DNA from: Billgrantia antri
Lineage (GTDB): Bacteria; Pseudomonadota; Gammaproteobacteria; Pseudomonadales; Halomonadaceae
DNA: 64,000 bases
Assembly: GCF_019430905.1 (NCBI RefSeq)
Contig: NZ_JAHYCA010000001.1
Coordinates: 543,095-607,094 of the forward strand
Reading direction: 5' to 3'
Each line of letters starts with the position of its first letter. Position 1 is the first letter of the stretch. Shown piece by piece: positions 55,899 to 63,864 of the stretch. The notes under the pieces are model-generated. The model was not told the DNA's origin. It ran no database searches and was given only the letters and a program-made list of their open reading frames with translations. Position numbers and translations under genes: made by a program.

Positions 55899-56552
55899 AT
55901 GAGCGCGGCACGGCGCACGCCGCCGCTGACGCGCCTGGGCGGCCATGACGTGCTGTTCGCGATGGCCGCGGAGGCCGAATACGGGCCGCATCTCAGGCAG
56001 CGCTTCACTCCGATCATGACCGGCGTCGGCCCGGTGGAGGCGGCGGTGGAGCTCACCGCTTCCCTGGCCGCCCTCGCCCGTGAAGAGCGCCTGCCGAATC
56101 TGGTGGTGTCACTGGGCTCGGCGGGCAGCCGGACGCTCGAGCAGACCGAGATCTACCAGGCGACCTCGGTCGCCTACCGCGACATGGACGCCTCGCCGTT
56201 GGGCTTCGAGAAAGGCACCACGCCCTTTCTCGACCTGCCCGCCATCGTTCCCCTATCGCTGCGTATTCCCGGCATACGTGAGGCCACGCTTTCCACCGGC
56301 GCAAATATCGTCTCGGGCGAGGCCTATGCCGCCATCGCCGCCGATATGGTGGACATGGAGAGCTACGCCTGTCTGCGCGCCTGCACCCGCTTCGAGGTGC
56401 CGCTGATCGTGCTGCGCGGCATCTCCGACGGCAAGGCGGAGCTGCACCACGTGAATGACTGGACGGAGTACCTGCACGTCATCGACGAGAAGCTGGCCAC
56501 CGCCGTGGACCGCCTCGCCGAGGCGCTTGCCGAGGGGCTGTTGAAACGATGA
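55899..56552 (+). CDS. MTA/SAH nucleosidase-family protein
   Basis: A 217-aa nucleoside phosphorylase-fold protein, related to 5'-methylthioadenosine / S-adenosylhomocysteine nucleosidase (MtnN). It should cleave adenine from MTA or SAH. It shows VLFAMAAEAEYG near the start, the ITGVGP-like MTGVGPVEAA, the base-binding VDMESYA and catalytic RGISDG. It begins 27 bp after the IsdG-like gene, so the two may be co-transcribed. Its stop is 11 bp from that of the convergent MFS gene. Substrate could differ from classical MtnN, since overall sequence is divergent. Confidence 0.83.
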   Translation: MSAARRTPPLTRLGGHDVLFAMAAEAEYGPHLRQRFTPIMTGVGPVEAAVELTASLAALAREERLPNLVVSLGSAGSRTLEQTEIYQATSVAYRDMDASPLGFEKGTTPFLDLPAIVPLSLRIPGIREATLSTGANIVSGEAYAAIAADMVDMESYACLRACTRFEVPLIVLRGISDGKAELHHVNDWTEYLHVIDEKLATAVDRLAEALAEGLLKR

Positions 56553-56563
56553 CGGTGCGCTGG

Positions 56564-57820
56564 CTATCCCTTGCCTTCAACCAGTGAAGTCGCGGCCGGC
56601 ATGTATCGCCGGGTGGTTGCCCAGAACGTGAGTGCGACCAGGCTGACCGACGCCCCCAGGACACAGACACCCTGCCAGCCGGCATGGGCGTAGGTGGCTG
56701 TCGTGCTGATCGCTCCCGCCCCGCTGCCGACTGCATAGAACAGCATGTAGAGGCCGATCAAGCGGCTGTGCGCCTCCGGCCGGGTGCGCAGGATCATGCT
56801 TTGGTTGGTCACGTGCAGCGCCTGTCCGCCGAGGTCCAGCAACACGATCCCGATCACCAGCGCCCAAAGCGACCACTCCATCAGCGACAAGGGCCACCAG
56901 GCCAGCAGCAGCAGTACCAGGGCAGCTGCGCTGCTGCGTTGCCCCAGCCCTCGGTCTTCCCATTGTCCGGCACGCGCGGCGGCCAGCGACCCGACCACGC
57001 CGACCAACCCAAAGGCGCCGGTCACGGTATGCGAAAACTCGTAGGGCGGCGCGCTCAACGGCAGCACCAGTGCACTCCAGAAGATGTTGAAGGCAGCGAA
57101 CATCAGCAGCGCGAGCACGCCGCGGATTTGCAGTGCCCGTTCTTCTTTTAGCAGTTCCAGCATCGAAGCGATCAGGCTCGCATAGCGCATGTTGCCCGGT
57201 GCGGCAGCAAGCGCCGGCAGCCGTCGCCACAGCGGTACCGCGAGTGCCAGCATCAACGCGGCGGCACACAGGTACACGCTTCGCCAGCCGGCCAGGTCGC
57301 TGACGCCGCCCGCGAACACGCGAGCCAGCAGCAGGCCGATGAACACGCCGCCTTGTGCCGCACCGACCACGCGGCCCTGCTCGTGGGGCGCGGCGGCACT
57401 GGCGGCATAGGCAATCAGACCTTGCGTCATCGCCGTACCCAGTAGACCGACAGCCAGCATGCCAGCCAACAGCACCCAGGCGGCTTGGGCCAGCCCTACC
57501 ACGCCCAACGCGGCAGCCAGCGCCAGCAGTTGCCCGGTCATGAGACGGCGACGTTCCACAAGATCCCCCAGCGGCACGAGGAATAGCAAAGCCAAGGCAC
57601 AGCCAACCTGGGTAGCCGTGATCACGCCGCCGACGGCCGCATGGCTGATACGGAATTGCACGGCCAGGGCGTCCAGCAAGGGCTGCGCGTAATAGACGTT
57701 GGCAACGCTCAAGCCACTGGCCACCGAGAACAGCCATACCAAGCCACCGGCCATGCCCGCATGGGGCGAGACGGTGCTGTCGTGGCACGGCGATGCCGTC
57801 GGGAGATGGGTAGCCTTCAT
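56564..57820 (-). CDS. MFS transporter, probable exporter
   Basis: A 418-aa major facilitator with twelve predicted helices. SGLSVANVYYAQPLLDAL in helix 1 and FLVPLGDLVERRRLMTG (the loop 2-3 signature) place it with the YnfM/AraJ-like efflux group. The substrate is unknown. The ATG at 57818-57820 has a GAGGATC site; the in-frame ATG at 57835 lacks one. It is divergent from an HxlR-family gene with two palindromes between, the usual layout for a drug- or metabolite-responsive exporter and its regulator. Confidence 0.88.
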   Translation of the reverse strand: MKATHLPTASPCHDSTVSPHAGMAGGLVWLFSVASGLSVANVYYAQPLLDALAVQFRISHAAVGGVITATQVGCALALLFLVPLGDLVERRRLMTGQLLALAAALGVVGLAQAAWVLLAGMLAVGLLGTAMTQGLIAYAASAAAPHEQGRVVGAAQGGVFIGLLLARVFAGGVSDLAGWRSVYLCAAALMLALAVPLWRRLPALAAAPGNMRYASLIASMLELLKEERALQIRGVLALLMFAAFNIFWSALVLPLSAPPYEFSHTVTGAFGLVGVVGSLAAARAGQWEDRGLGQRSSAAALVLLLLAWWPLSLMEWSLWALVIGIVLLDLGGQALHVTNQSMILRTRPEAHSRLIGLYMLFYAVGSGAGAISTTATYAHAGWQGVCVLGASVSLVALTFWATTRRYMPAATSLVEGKG

Positions 57821-57839
57821 GATCCTCAGCCTCATATCG

Positions 57840-57889
57840 GTTTCAAAATGAAACTCATTGAATGCTGGATCATGCAGTTTTAAAATGCA
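57840..57889. promoter_or_regulatory. Operator candidates between MFS and HxlR genes
   Basis: GTTTCA-AAA-TGAAAC (57840-57854) is a perfect inverted repeat, and TGCAGTTTTAAAATGCA (57873-57889) is a near-perfect one with a single mismatch. Both lie in the 107-bp divergent gap. Control by the HxlR protein is inferred. Confidence 0.5.
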
Positions 57890-57927
57890 ACCACTAGACC
57901 CTTAGGCGAACCCGAAAGGGAGGTCCC

Positions 57928-58374
57928 ATGCCTCGCCGCAAGTCCTCGAGTGACGATCCCTGTCCAGTGGCGCGCTCCGTCGACGTGATCGGCGATCGTT
58001 GGTCGCTACTCATCGTGCGGGATGCGTTTGACGGGGTGCGTCGCTTCGGAGACTTCCAGCGCAGCCTGGGGGTCGCGCGCAATATTCTCTCCGACCGCCT
58101 GCATCAGCTTGTCGAAGCGGGCATTCTGGCAACCCGGCCAGCATCGGACGGCACGGCGTACAAGGAGTACGTGCTGACCGAGCAGGGAGAAAGGCTGTTT
58201 CCCGTGGTGGTGGCGTTGCGCCAATGGGGGGAGCACCACCTGTTCGCGCAGGGTGAGCCGCACTCGCGCTTGGTCGACAGGAAGACGGGCAAGCCCATTC
58301 CCTTCATGGCCCCCAGGGCCGACAACGGCGACGAGCTGGCACCCGGCGAGGCCGAGGTGCGGAAACTGACGTAG
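57928..58374 (+). CDS. HxlR-family transcriptional regulator
   Basis: A 148-aa winged-helix regulator. The HxlR core (about 12-105) includes CPVARSVDVIGDRWSLLIVR, RRFGDFQRSLGVARNILSDR and YVLTEQGERLFPVVVALRQW. A C-terminal tail of about 40 residues has RKTGKPIPFMAPRA. It is divergent from the MFS exporter and probably represses it and itself through the palindromes between them. HxlR proteins often respond to reactive electrophiles or aldehydes through a conserved Cys; here Cys12 is the only cysteine and is in the right place. Confidence 0.9.
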   Translation: MPRRKSSSDDPCPVARSVDVIGDRWSLLIVRDAFDGVRRFGDFQRSLGVARNILSDRLHQLVEAGILATRPASDGTAYKEYVLTEQGERLFPVVVALRQWGEHHLFAQGEPHSRLVDRKTGKPIPFMAPRADNGDELAPGEAEVRKLT

Positions 58375-58452
58375 CCACACGGCTATCGTCGACTGGCCCG
58401 GCCATGGCCTGAGAGGCAGGCATTCAGGGTCGGGCAGTTCCCATCGAGTCGT

Positions 58453-58899
58453 TTAGGCTGGCGCCCCGATCAGGTACGGCTCTAGCCAGCGCTTGAGCTG
58501 CGAGCCCTGCATCAGCCCGGCCTGCCGGGCGATCTCACGCCCCTGCTTGAACACGATCAGCATAGGAATGCTGCGGATGCCGAAGCGCCCGGCCAGGGCC
58601 TGTTCCGCCTCGGTGTCGAGCTTGGCGAAGCGGATGCGCGGCTCCAGCTCGGCGGCAGTCTGGGCGAAGATCGGCGCCATCATCTTGCAGGGGCCGCACC
58701 AGCCGGCCCAGAAGTCGACCACCACCGGCAGCTCGCTGCGCTCGATCAGCGCGGCGAAGTTGACGCCGGTGAGTTCCAGGGGTGTCCCGGTGAACATTGG
58801 CTGCTTGCACTTGCCGCAGCGCGAGGCAGCGAGGCGCGCCGTGGCGACGCGGTTGATGGCCAGGCAGTGTGGGCAGGCCAGGTGCAGGGAATCGGACAT
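58453..58899 (-). CDS. trxC: Thioredoxin 2
   Basis: A 148-aa TrxC. The N-terminal zinc finger uses C9-x2-C12 and C28-x2-C31 (CPHC, CGKC), followed by a thioredoxin domain with active site WCGPC (67-71) and cis-Pro loop SIPMLIVF. It reduces disulfides in the cytoplasm, mainly under oxidative stress. The ATG at 58897-58899 has a GGAG site; a start at 58944 is possible but adds non-family residues. It stands alone, convergent with the HxlR gene, and its promoter lies in the 121 bp after 58899. Confidence 0.95.
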   Translation of the reverse strand: MSDSLHLACPHCLAINRVATARLAASRCGKCKQPMFTGTPLELTGVNFAALIERSELPVVVDFWAGWCGPCKMMAPIFAQTAAELEPRIRFAKLDTEAEQALAGRFGIRSIPMLIVFKQGREIARQAGLMQGSQLKRWLEPYLIGAPA

Positions 58900-59020
58900 G
58901 GAAAGGGCTCCAAATGGGTGACATTGACGAGAATATGGTGTCACCCGGGTAGTTTCTCCAGTCAGAATTAGGTCGGAAGACCGCAGATATGTCAGGCCAA
59001 GGTTCTAGTGAGCTGGAGCC

Positions 59021-59896
59021 TCAACGTTCGAAGCCGAAGAGTTCCGCTGGATTGTCGACCAAGATCTTTTGTCGTTCCGCGTCATCGGGTGCGTAGCGAT
59101 AGAGTAGCTCGAGCAATTCAGCATCGTTGGGCGGCGGTGACTTGGAAAGCGGATGCGGCCAATCACTGGCCCACACCACACGATCAGGGGCGGCATCGAT
59201 ATAGGCCCGCGCGATCGGCAGGACGTCATCCCAGGGATACCCTTGAGTGGAAATCTTCTCGCCCAACGAGAGCATCACCCAGAAATTGCCCTTCTTGAGC
59301 AGCTCTATGGTCTTCTGAACATTGGGGTCGGCCACACCCAGGTCGGCATCGGCCCGCCCCAAGTGATCGATGAGCACTGGAGTATCTATGTTTTCGTAGA
59401 GTTCGACGCTTTCCAGGATGCCATTTTTCTCCGGCTGGATTTTCATGTACCAGCCCATTTCTCGAAGGCGATCTGCGGCGAGCCGGAACTCCTTCGGCGA
59501 CAGGCCGACGCCCAATTCCTTGCGAAAGGTGAACCGCGCGCCGCGCACACCCGCGTTGTGCAGCGCTTCGATGTACGCCTCCTCGCGTTCCTTGAGCACG
59601 ATGGCATTGGCGCAGCCACGATAGTTGGGGCCGGCCTGCTCAAGGGCATCCAGAATGACGCTGTGGTCGGCGCCGTAGGTGGTGGCTTGAACGATAACCC
59701 CGCGTTCGATACCCAGGGCACGGTGCATCTTGAGCGCCGCCCCAATAGTTGCTGACGGCATGTTGAACGGTGCTTCCGGACGCGGCGGATAGACGTCCGT
59801 AGGACCGAACACATGGAACTGGGCGTCGCAGCTGTTCATCGGCGGCGCCTGCTGGGCCGCGCGAGGTTCCGGGTTGAAAGGGTAGTACTCGGGCAT
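59021..59896 (-). CDS. Amidohydrolase-family (LigI-like) hydrolase
   Basis: A 291-aa TIM-barrel hydrolase of the amidohydrolase 2 group, resembling 2-pyrone-4,6-dicarboxylate lactonase. CDAQFHVFGP (metal-binding-type first strand), GVIVQATTYGADHSVIL, TPVLIDHLGRADA and VVWASDWPHP are the family marks. The likely reaction is hydrolysis of a lactone or decarboxylation of an aromatic-pathway intermediate. The ATG at 59894-59896 has a GGAG site. It ends a three-gene minus-strand unit behind the Bug receptor and Rid-family genes. Confidence 0.85.
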   Translation of the reverse strand: MPEYYPFNPEPRAAQQAPPMNSCDAQFHVFGPTDVYPPRPEAPFNMPSATIGAALKMHRALGIERGVIVQATTYGADHSVILDALEQAGPNYRGCANAIVLKEREEAYIEALHNAGVRGARFTFRKELGVGLSPKEFRLAADRLREMGWYMKIQPEKNGILESVELYENIDTPVLIDHLGRADADLGVADPNVQKTIELLKKGNFWVMLSLGEKISTQGYPWDDVLPIARAYIDAAPDRVVWASDWPHPLSKSPPPNDAELLELLYRYAPDDAERQKILVDNPAELFGFER

Positions 59897-59956
59897 GGTG
59901 GCTCCTGCCGTTATCGAGGCAATTGATCGCATCGGGTGCGACCAGGGCTGCGTACA

Positions 59957-60355
59957 TCAGAGTGCGCCCGGCTGGCCGATCACCGCGAGCACGTCACACT
60001 GAATCAGAAACTTCGACTCGACCGGGTTCTGGATGGCGTGCCGTGCCGGCCTGGAGTCTGGGTCCGGGAACATCTTCAGCCATTCGGCATTCAAGGCGTC
60101 GCGCTGCGAGCGGTCCTGAAGCCAGACCGTCATCTTCAGAATGTCCTCCGTGCTGCCACCGGCGGCTTCGACGATGTTGCGTACATGACGGAACATGTAG
60201 GCGCACTGGGTTGCCAGGTCGGCACCCAGCTCCCCGGTTTCAGGATCGGTGCCGTTGATCACGCCGCTGGCCAGCAGGCCACCGATCCGGCTCGCGGCCG
60301 GAATCGGGTTGGCGTGCTGAAAACCGGTGCTGTGGACGCTTTTACGTCGTGACAT
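59957..60355 (-). CDS. Rid-family (YjgF/UK114) deaminase-like protein
   Basis: A 132-aa trimeric Rid-fold protein. ASRIGGLLASGVINGTDPETG, QCAYMFRHVRNIVEAAGGS and the C-terminal FLIQCDVLAVIG match the family. The usual catalytic Arg of RidA is not clearly placed, so it may belong to another Rid subgroup such as 2-aminomuconate deaminase-like proteins of aromatic pathways. It lies 16 bp after the Bug receptor gene and 60 bp before the amidohydrolase, in one operon. Confidence 0.85.
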   Translation of the reverse strand: MSRRKSVHSTGFQHANPIPAASRIGGLLASGVINGTDPETGELGADLATQCAYMFRHVRNIVEAAGGSTEDILKMTVWLQDRSQRDALNAEWLKMFPDPDSRPARHAIQNPVESKFLIQCDVLAVIGQPGAL

Positions 60356-60371
60356 GCAGGGCTTCCTCTAT

Positions 60372-61334
60372 CTAGAGCTGGATATCAGCGCTGCGGATCA
60401 GGGAAGCCCAGCGGTCGTACTGCTCATCAAGGAAAGCCTTGAATTCGTCGACGTCCATGGATCGAGCATCGGCGCCGGCGTTATCGAACCTGGTTGCTAC
60501 CTCCGGGTCGCTGAGGATCGTCTCCAGGGCCGCATTGAGTTTCCCTACGATTTCCTCAGGCATACCCGCCGGACCGAACAGTCCGGTAAAGGTTTCCGTT
60601 ACCGCTTCGGAATAGCCCAGTTCCTCAAGGGTGGGGACATCCGGCAGGGAAGGCAGGCGCTCAGGGGAGGAAACGGCCAACGCATGCAGCTTGCCGCTGG
60701 TAATGTACTGCTTGGCTACGGTGTACTGGTCGAAGTTGAAATCCACCCGGCCGCCAAGCAGGTCAGTAGTGGCCGGGGCGTTGCCCTTGTAGTGCACCGT
60801 GAGCCACTCGGTCTCCAGCTCACGCTGGAGCATTTCGCTGATGAGGTGGTTCTGGGTGCCCGCGCCGGGGGAAGCCATGGTCAGCTCGCCAGGCTGTGCC
60901 TTGGCTCGTTCGAACAGCTCCTCGGCGCTCGTCAAACCCAGCTCTGGATGTACCTGCAGCACGAGGGGCACGAAGGAGATGGGGCCAATGGGCGTAAAGT
61001 CGTCCCGCCAGAAATAGTTCTCCTGGCGGAACAGCAGCGGACTGAATAACACCGGACCGTTGGGAGCGACGAATAGCGTGTAGCCGTCGTTATCAGAATT
61101 GACGACATGATTCGCAGCAATCATGCCGCCAGCACCGGGGCGATTCTCTACCACGAATGGCTGGCCAAACTCCGCCTCCAGGCCCTCGGCGACGATGCGA
61201 GCAGCAAAATCGACGTTACCGCCCGGCGGATAAGGCACGATCAGGTGTACCGGCTTCTCCGGCCAGGATGCCTGGACTCCGCTGGCCAAGCTTAATAAAA
61301 ACAAGAGCAAAGTCGCTGTCTTGAGCAGGCGCAT
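60372..61334 (-). CDS. Bug/TctC-family substrate-binding protein
   Basis: A 320-aa periplasmic receptor with a signal peptide (cleavage after VQAS, about residue 23) and the Bug-family features WPEKPVHLIVPYPPGGNVD, VENRPGAGGMIAAN and the C-terminal MPEEIVGKLNAALETIL. It binds a carboxylate or aromatic acid for a tripartite tricarboxylate (TctAB) transporter; no tctA or tctB is nearby, so the permease is elsewhere or it acts as an orphan receptor. First gene of the minus-strand catabolic unit. Confidence 0.9.
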   Translation of the reverse strand: MRLLKTATLLLFLLSLASGVQASWPEKPVHLIVPYPPGGNVDFAARIVAEGLEAEFGQPFVVENRPGAGGMIAANHVVNSDNDGYTLFVAPNGPVLFSPLLFRQENYFWRDDFTPIGPISFVPLVLQVHPELGLTSAEELFERAKAQPGELTMASPGAGTQNHLISEMLQRELETEWLTVHYKGNAPATTDLLGGRVDFNFDQYTVAKQYITSGKLHALAVSSPERLPSLPDVPTLEELGYSEAVTETFTGLFGPAGMPEEIVGKLNAALETILSDPEVATRFDNAGADARSMDVDEFKAFLDEQYDRWASLIRSADIQL

Positions 61335-61687
61335 TTTTGTTCTCCTAAATTGACGACTCTTATGTCATTCGTTCGACTTCGGGCGGGCGAGCCACCTCGA
61401 AGCATCAGGATTACTTTCCTTAATCTCTTGCTGCGCCTTCAACCCTGACGGCTCGATAAAGTCCACCTGACGGACTTGCCTGGCCACGCATTGCGAGTAC
61501 CGCCTACCCACCCCTTACCAAATGGATGGCCCACAGCGAGTTGAGAAAAGCCTTATCCAAGCCCACACCTCTACGAGAGTCCACAATGTGGACTTATCTG
61601 TCAGCGCTTCGTTGACCGTTCGCAAGCAGTGCGATTAGCTTCCAGGCATCCCTTTTCGATCGGCTACGTGAAGAACTGCTAATGTAA
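61335..61687. promoter_or_regulatory. Divergent control region of the aromatic-acid locus
   Basis: A 353-bp gap without a gene, between the Bug receptor and flavin reductase-like genes. It holds a perfect palindrome AGTCCAC-AAT-GTGGACT (61578-61594) and a related shorter repeat, AGTCC-N7-GGACT (61460-61476). They are plausible operators for the IclR protein encoded at 62308. At 61682 an ATG is followed at once by TAA (see findings). Confidence 0.55.
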
Positions 61688-61726
61688 ATAGATACCAGCC
61701 TTCTCTCGCCACAGGAATGCTATCGC

Positions 61727-62311
61727 TTGATCAGCGGCATCGTGGTGCCCAGGCCGATTGCCTGGATCACCAGTCAATCCCAGCAGGGCGTAGTCAATCT
61801 GGCACCGTTCAGCTGCTTCACTTTCGTCTCCAACAGCCCGCTGCTGGTAGGCGTGAACATCGGTCGCAAAGCCGGCCTCGAAAAGGACACGGCACGCAAC
61901 ATCCGCGCGCTGGATGAGTTCGTGATCAATATCGCTGACTGGTCAATGGTGGAAGCCGTACATGCCAGCGCGGTGGAATACGATGCTCATGAAAGCGAGG
62001 TGGAAAGCCTGGGACTGACGGTACTTCCGTCGGAAACCGTCGCCCCGCCGCGCCTGGAAATGGTGCCGATCAGCCTGGAGTGCCGCTTGCACAGCGTCAC
62101 CGCTTACGGCGATACAGGCGCCGAGTTCTTCGTTGGCCAGGTCTGCCAAGTCCATGTTCAGGACAGGCTCTACCAAGACGGTCGCATCGATACCCTCGCC
62201 TTGCAGCCTGTGTGTCGCATCGCTGGCGCCAACTACGCCACCCTGGGGGAGGTTCGTCAGCTCAAGCCGGTGGCACAGACACCCAAGACCATCATCGAGG
62301 CCCGACAATGA
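61727..62311 (+). CDS. Flavin reductase-like FMN-binding protein, start uncertain
   Basis: A DIM6/NTAB-type protein (194 aa from TTG 61727) with VVPRPIAWITSQSQQGVVNL (in part RPIAWITSQSQQGVVNLAPF), FTFVSNSPLLVGVNI and a C-terminal VCRIAGANYATLGEV. The same frame is open back to 61688 and reads IDTSLLSPQECYRL, a normal family N-terminus, but the only ATG (61682) is followed by TAA. Start choices are the TTG, a rare ATA at 61688, or a mutated start. It overlaps the IclR gene by 4 bp. Related to the protein at 24380; probable role in the adjoining aromatic-acid pathway. Confidence 0.72.
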   Translation: MISGIVVPRPIAWITSQSQQGVVNLAPFSCFTFVSNSPLLVGVNIGRKAGLEKDTARNIRALDEFVINIADWSMVEAVHASAVEYDAHESEVESLGLTVLPSETVAPPRLEMVPISLECRLHSVTAYGDTGAEFFVGQVCQVHVQDRLYQDGRIDTLALQPVCRIAGANYATLGEVRQLKPVAQTPKTIIEARQ

Positions 62312-63156
62312 GCCATGACGACGGCACCCTTCCGCCTGAAGTCCACTCGGATATTCACTCCGACGACATGGCCGAGGGCGGCAAGACCTTGGGCGCGCGC
62401 AGCATCCGGCGAGCATTGGCGATTCTTCGGATACTCGCTACCGGCCAGGAGCATGGCGTACGCATCACCGATATCGTCCGCGAAACCGGCCTCAACCGGC
62501 CCACGGTGCATCGCATCCTGCGCACCCTGATCGAGGAAGGGGCAGTGGAACAGGATCCGAACACGCGGCGCTACATGGTCGGCCCGGAGCTCTCCCTACT
62601 GGGAATGTCGCGAGCCGCCCGGGTGCCGGTGAAGTCGGTGGCCGAACCCTACCTGCGCCACATTGCGGAGCAGTGTGGTGACAGCGTTTTCCTGACCATC
62701 CGCAGTGGGTTCGATTCCATCTGTGTCGACCGCAAGACGGGAAGTTATCCGGTCAAGGTGCTGTCCATCGAGGTGGGAGCACGCCGGCCTCTCGGCGTAA
62801 GCGTCTCCGGCCTGGTGCTGCTGGCCTTCGCCGACCCGGACGATAGCGAAGAAGTCATCCTGGGGAACGAGCAGCGTCTCGCCAGCCATGGCCTGGACCT
62901 GAGCGAGGTGCGTCGGCGCATTAACGAAACCCGTTCTCTGGGATATGCCTACAGCAAGGTGGGCGTCGTGCCCGGCACACGAGCACTGGCACTGCCGGTA
63001 TTCGATGCCAACCAACAGCTGGTGGCTTCGGTGGCGGTATCCGCCTTGGCCGACCGCCTCAGCCCGGAGCGGCTCGCCAGCCTGATACCGCTGATCCGCC
63101 ACCAGGCCGAATTGATCGCCAAAAGGCTTGGTGAAGTTCAGGCCCGCCGCCACTAG
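62308..63156 (+). CDS. IclR-family regulator of the aromatic-acid locus
   Basis: A 282-aa IclR regulator. About 25 extra acidic/His-rich residues precede the winged HTH (about 28-95, ITDIVRETGLNRPTVHRILR). The GAF-like effector domain follows (about 105-275), with GDSVFLTIRSGFDSICVDRK, in part SVFLTIRSGFDSICVDRK, and RSLGYAYSKVGVVPGTRALA. Embedded between the flavin reductase-like gene (ATGA overlap) and hpaG1, it likely regulates this operon and the divergent Bug-Rid-amidohydrolase unit in response to the pathway substrate. Confidence 0.9.
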   Translation: MSHDDGTLPPEVHSDIHSDDMAEGGKTLGARSIRRALAILRILATGQEHGVRITDIVRETGLNRPTVHRILRTLIEEGAVEQDPNTRRYMVGPELSLLGMSRAARVPVKSVAEPYLRHIAEQCGDSVFLTIRSGFDSICVDRKTGSYPVKVLSIEVGARRPLGVSVSGLVLLAFADPDDSEEVILGNEQRLASHGLDLSEVRRRINETRSLGYAYSKVGVVPGTRALALPVFDANQQLVASVAVSALADRLSPERLASLIPLIRHQAELIAKRLGEVQARRH

Positions 63157-63177
63157 GCCCATGCTTAAGGAGAGACT

Positions 63178-63864
63178 ATGACATCCGATATCTTGCGCCC
63201 GGGTGGGGCCTTACTGAGCGGCTCCGTCTACGGCTGCTTGCTCAACGTCCAGGAAGAACTGGATCGGCTTGGCGATGCCATCTACGAAGCACCTTATCAT
63301 GGAGTGCCTACCGGCCCCGTGCTGTACGTGAAGACTCCCAACACCCAGATCGCCGCCGGCCAGCCGGTACCGATCCCCGACGATGTGGATCAGGTGCGAG
63401 TGGGCGCGGCCCTGGGCATCGTGATCAAGACGACCCTGACCCGTGCCAATGCGGCGCAGGCCCTTGAGGCGATCGCCGGCTACACGCTGGTGAACGACAT
63501 CACCGTGCCCCACGACAGCCTGTTTCGGCAGCCACTCAAGCATAAGTGCCGTGATGGGTTCTGCCCTATCGGTCCCCGGCTGGTGAGCGCTTCCGACCTG
63601 CCGGACCCAGCCACCTTCATCGTTCGCACCTATGTGAATGGCGTGTGCAGGCATGAGTTTCGTCTCGATCAACTGGTACGGCCGGTGCCTACGCTGCTCG
63701 CCGAGATTTCCGATTTTACCAGCCTTTATCCCGGCGACCTGATTCTAGCCGGCGTCTCCCCGAGTGCGCCGCTGGCCGGCGTCGGCGATGTCGTAGCGAT
63801 TGAAATCGACGGCTTGGGCCGTCTGGAGAGCCCTCTGGTACGCGAAGGGGAGCAAGCCGCATGA
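63178..63864 (+). CDS. hpaG1: FAH-family isomerase/decarboxylase (HpaG1-like)
   Basis: A 228-aa fumarylacetoacetate hydrolase-family protein matching the first half of HpaG, the decarboxylase/isomerase of the homoprotocatechuate meta-cleavage pathway. GSVYGCLLNVQEELDRL, PVLYVKTPNTQIAAG, VNDITVPHDSLFRQPLKHK and KCRDGFCPIGPRL are characteristic. It decarboxylates 5-oxopent-3-ene-1,2,5-tricarboxylate and isomerises the product. A GGAG site precedes the ATG, and the stop overlaps the next gene, its second half, as ATGA. The exact aromatic substrate of this locus cannot be fixed from one enzyme. Confidence 0.85.
   Translation: MTSDILRPGGALLSGSVYGCLLNVQEELDRLGDAIYEAPYHGVPTGPVLYVKTPNTQIAAGQPVPIPDDVDQVRVGAALGIVIKTTLTRANAAQALEAIAGYTLVNDITVPHDSLFRQPLKHKCRDGFCPIGPRLVSASDLPDPATFIVRTYVNGVCRHEFRLDQLVRPVPTLLAEISDFTSLYPGDLILAGVSPSAPLAGVGDVVAIEIDGLGRLESPLVREGEQAA

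Noticed and set aside
58381..58452. Terminator between the HxlR gene and trxC
   Set aside because: Only a weak GCCTG/CAGGC stem without a T-run; not strong enough to list as a feature.
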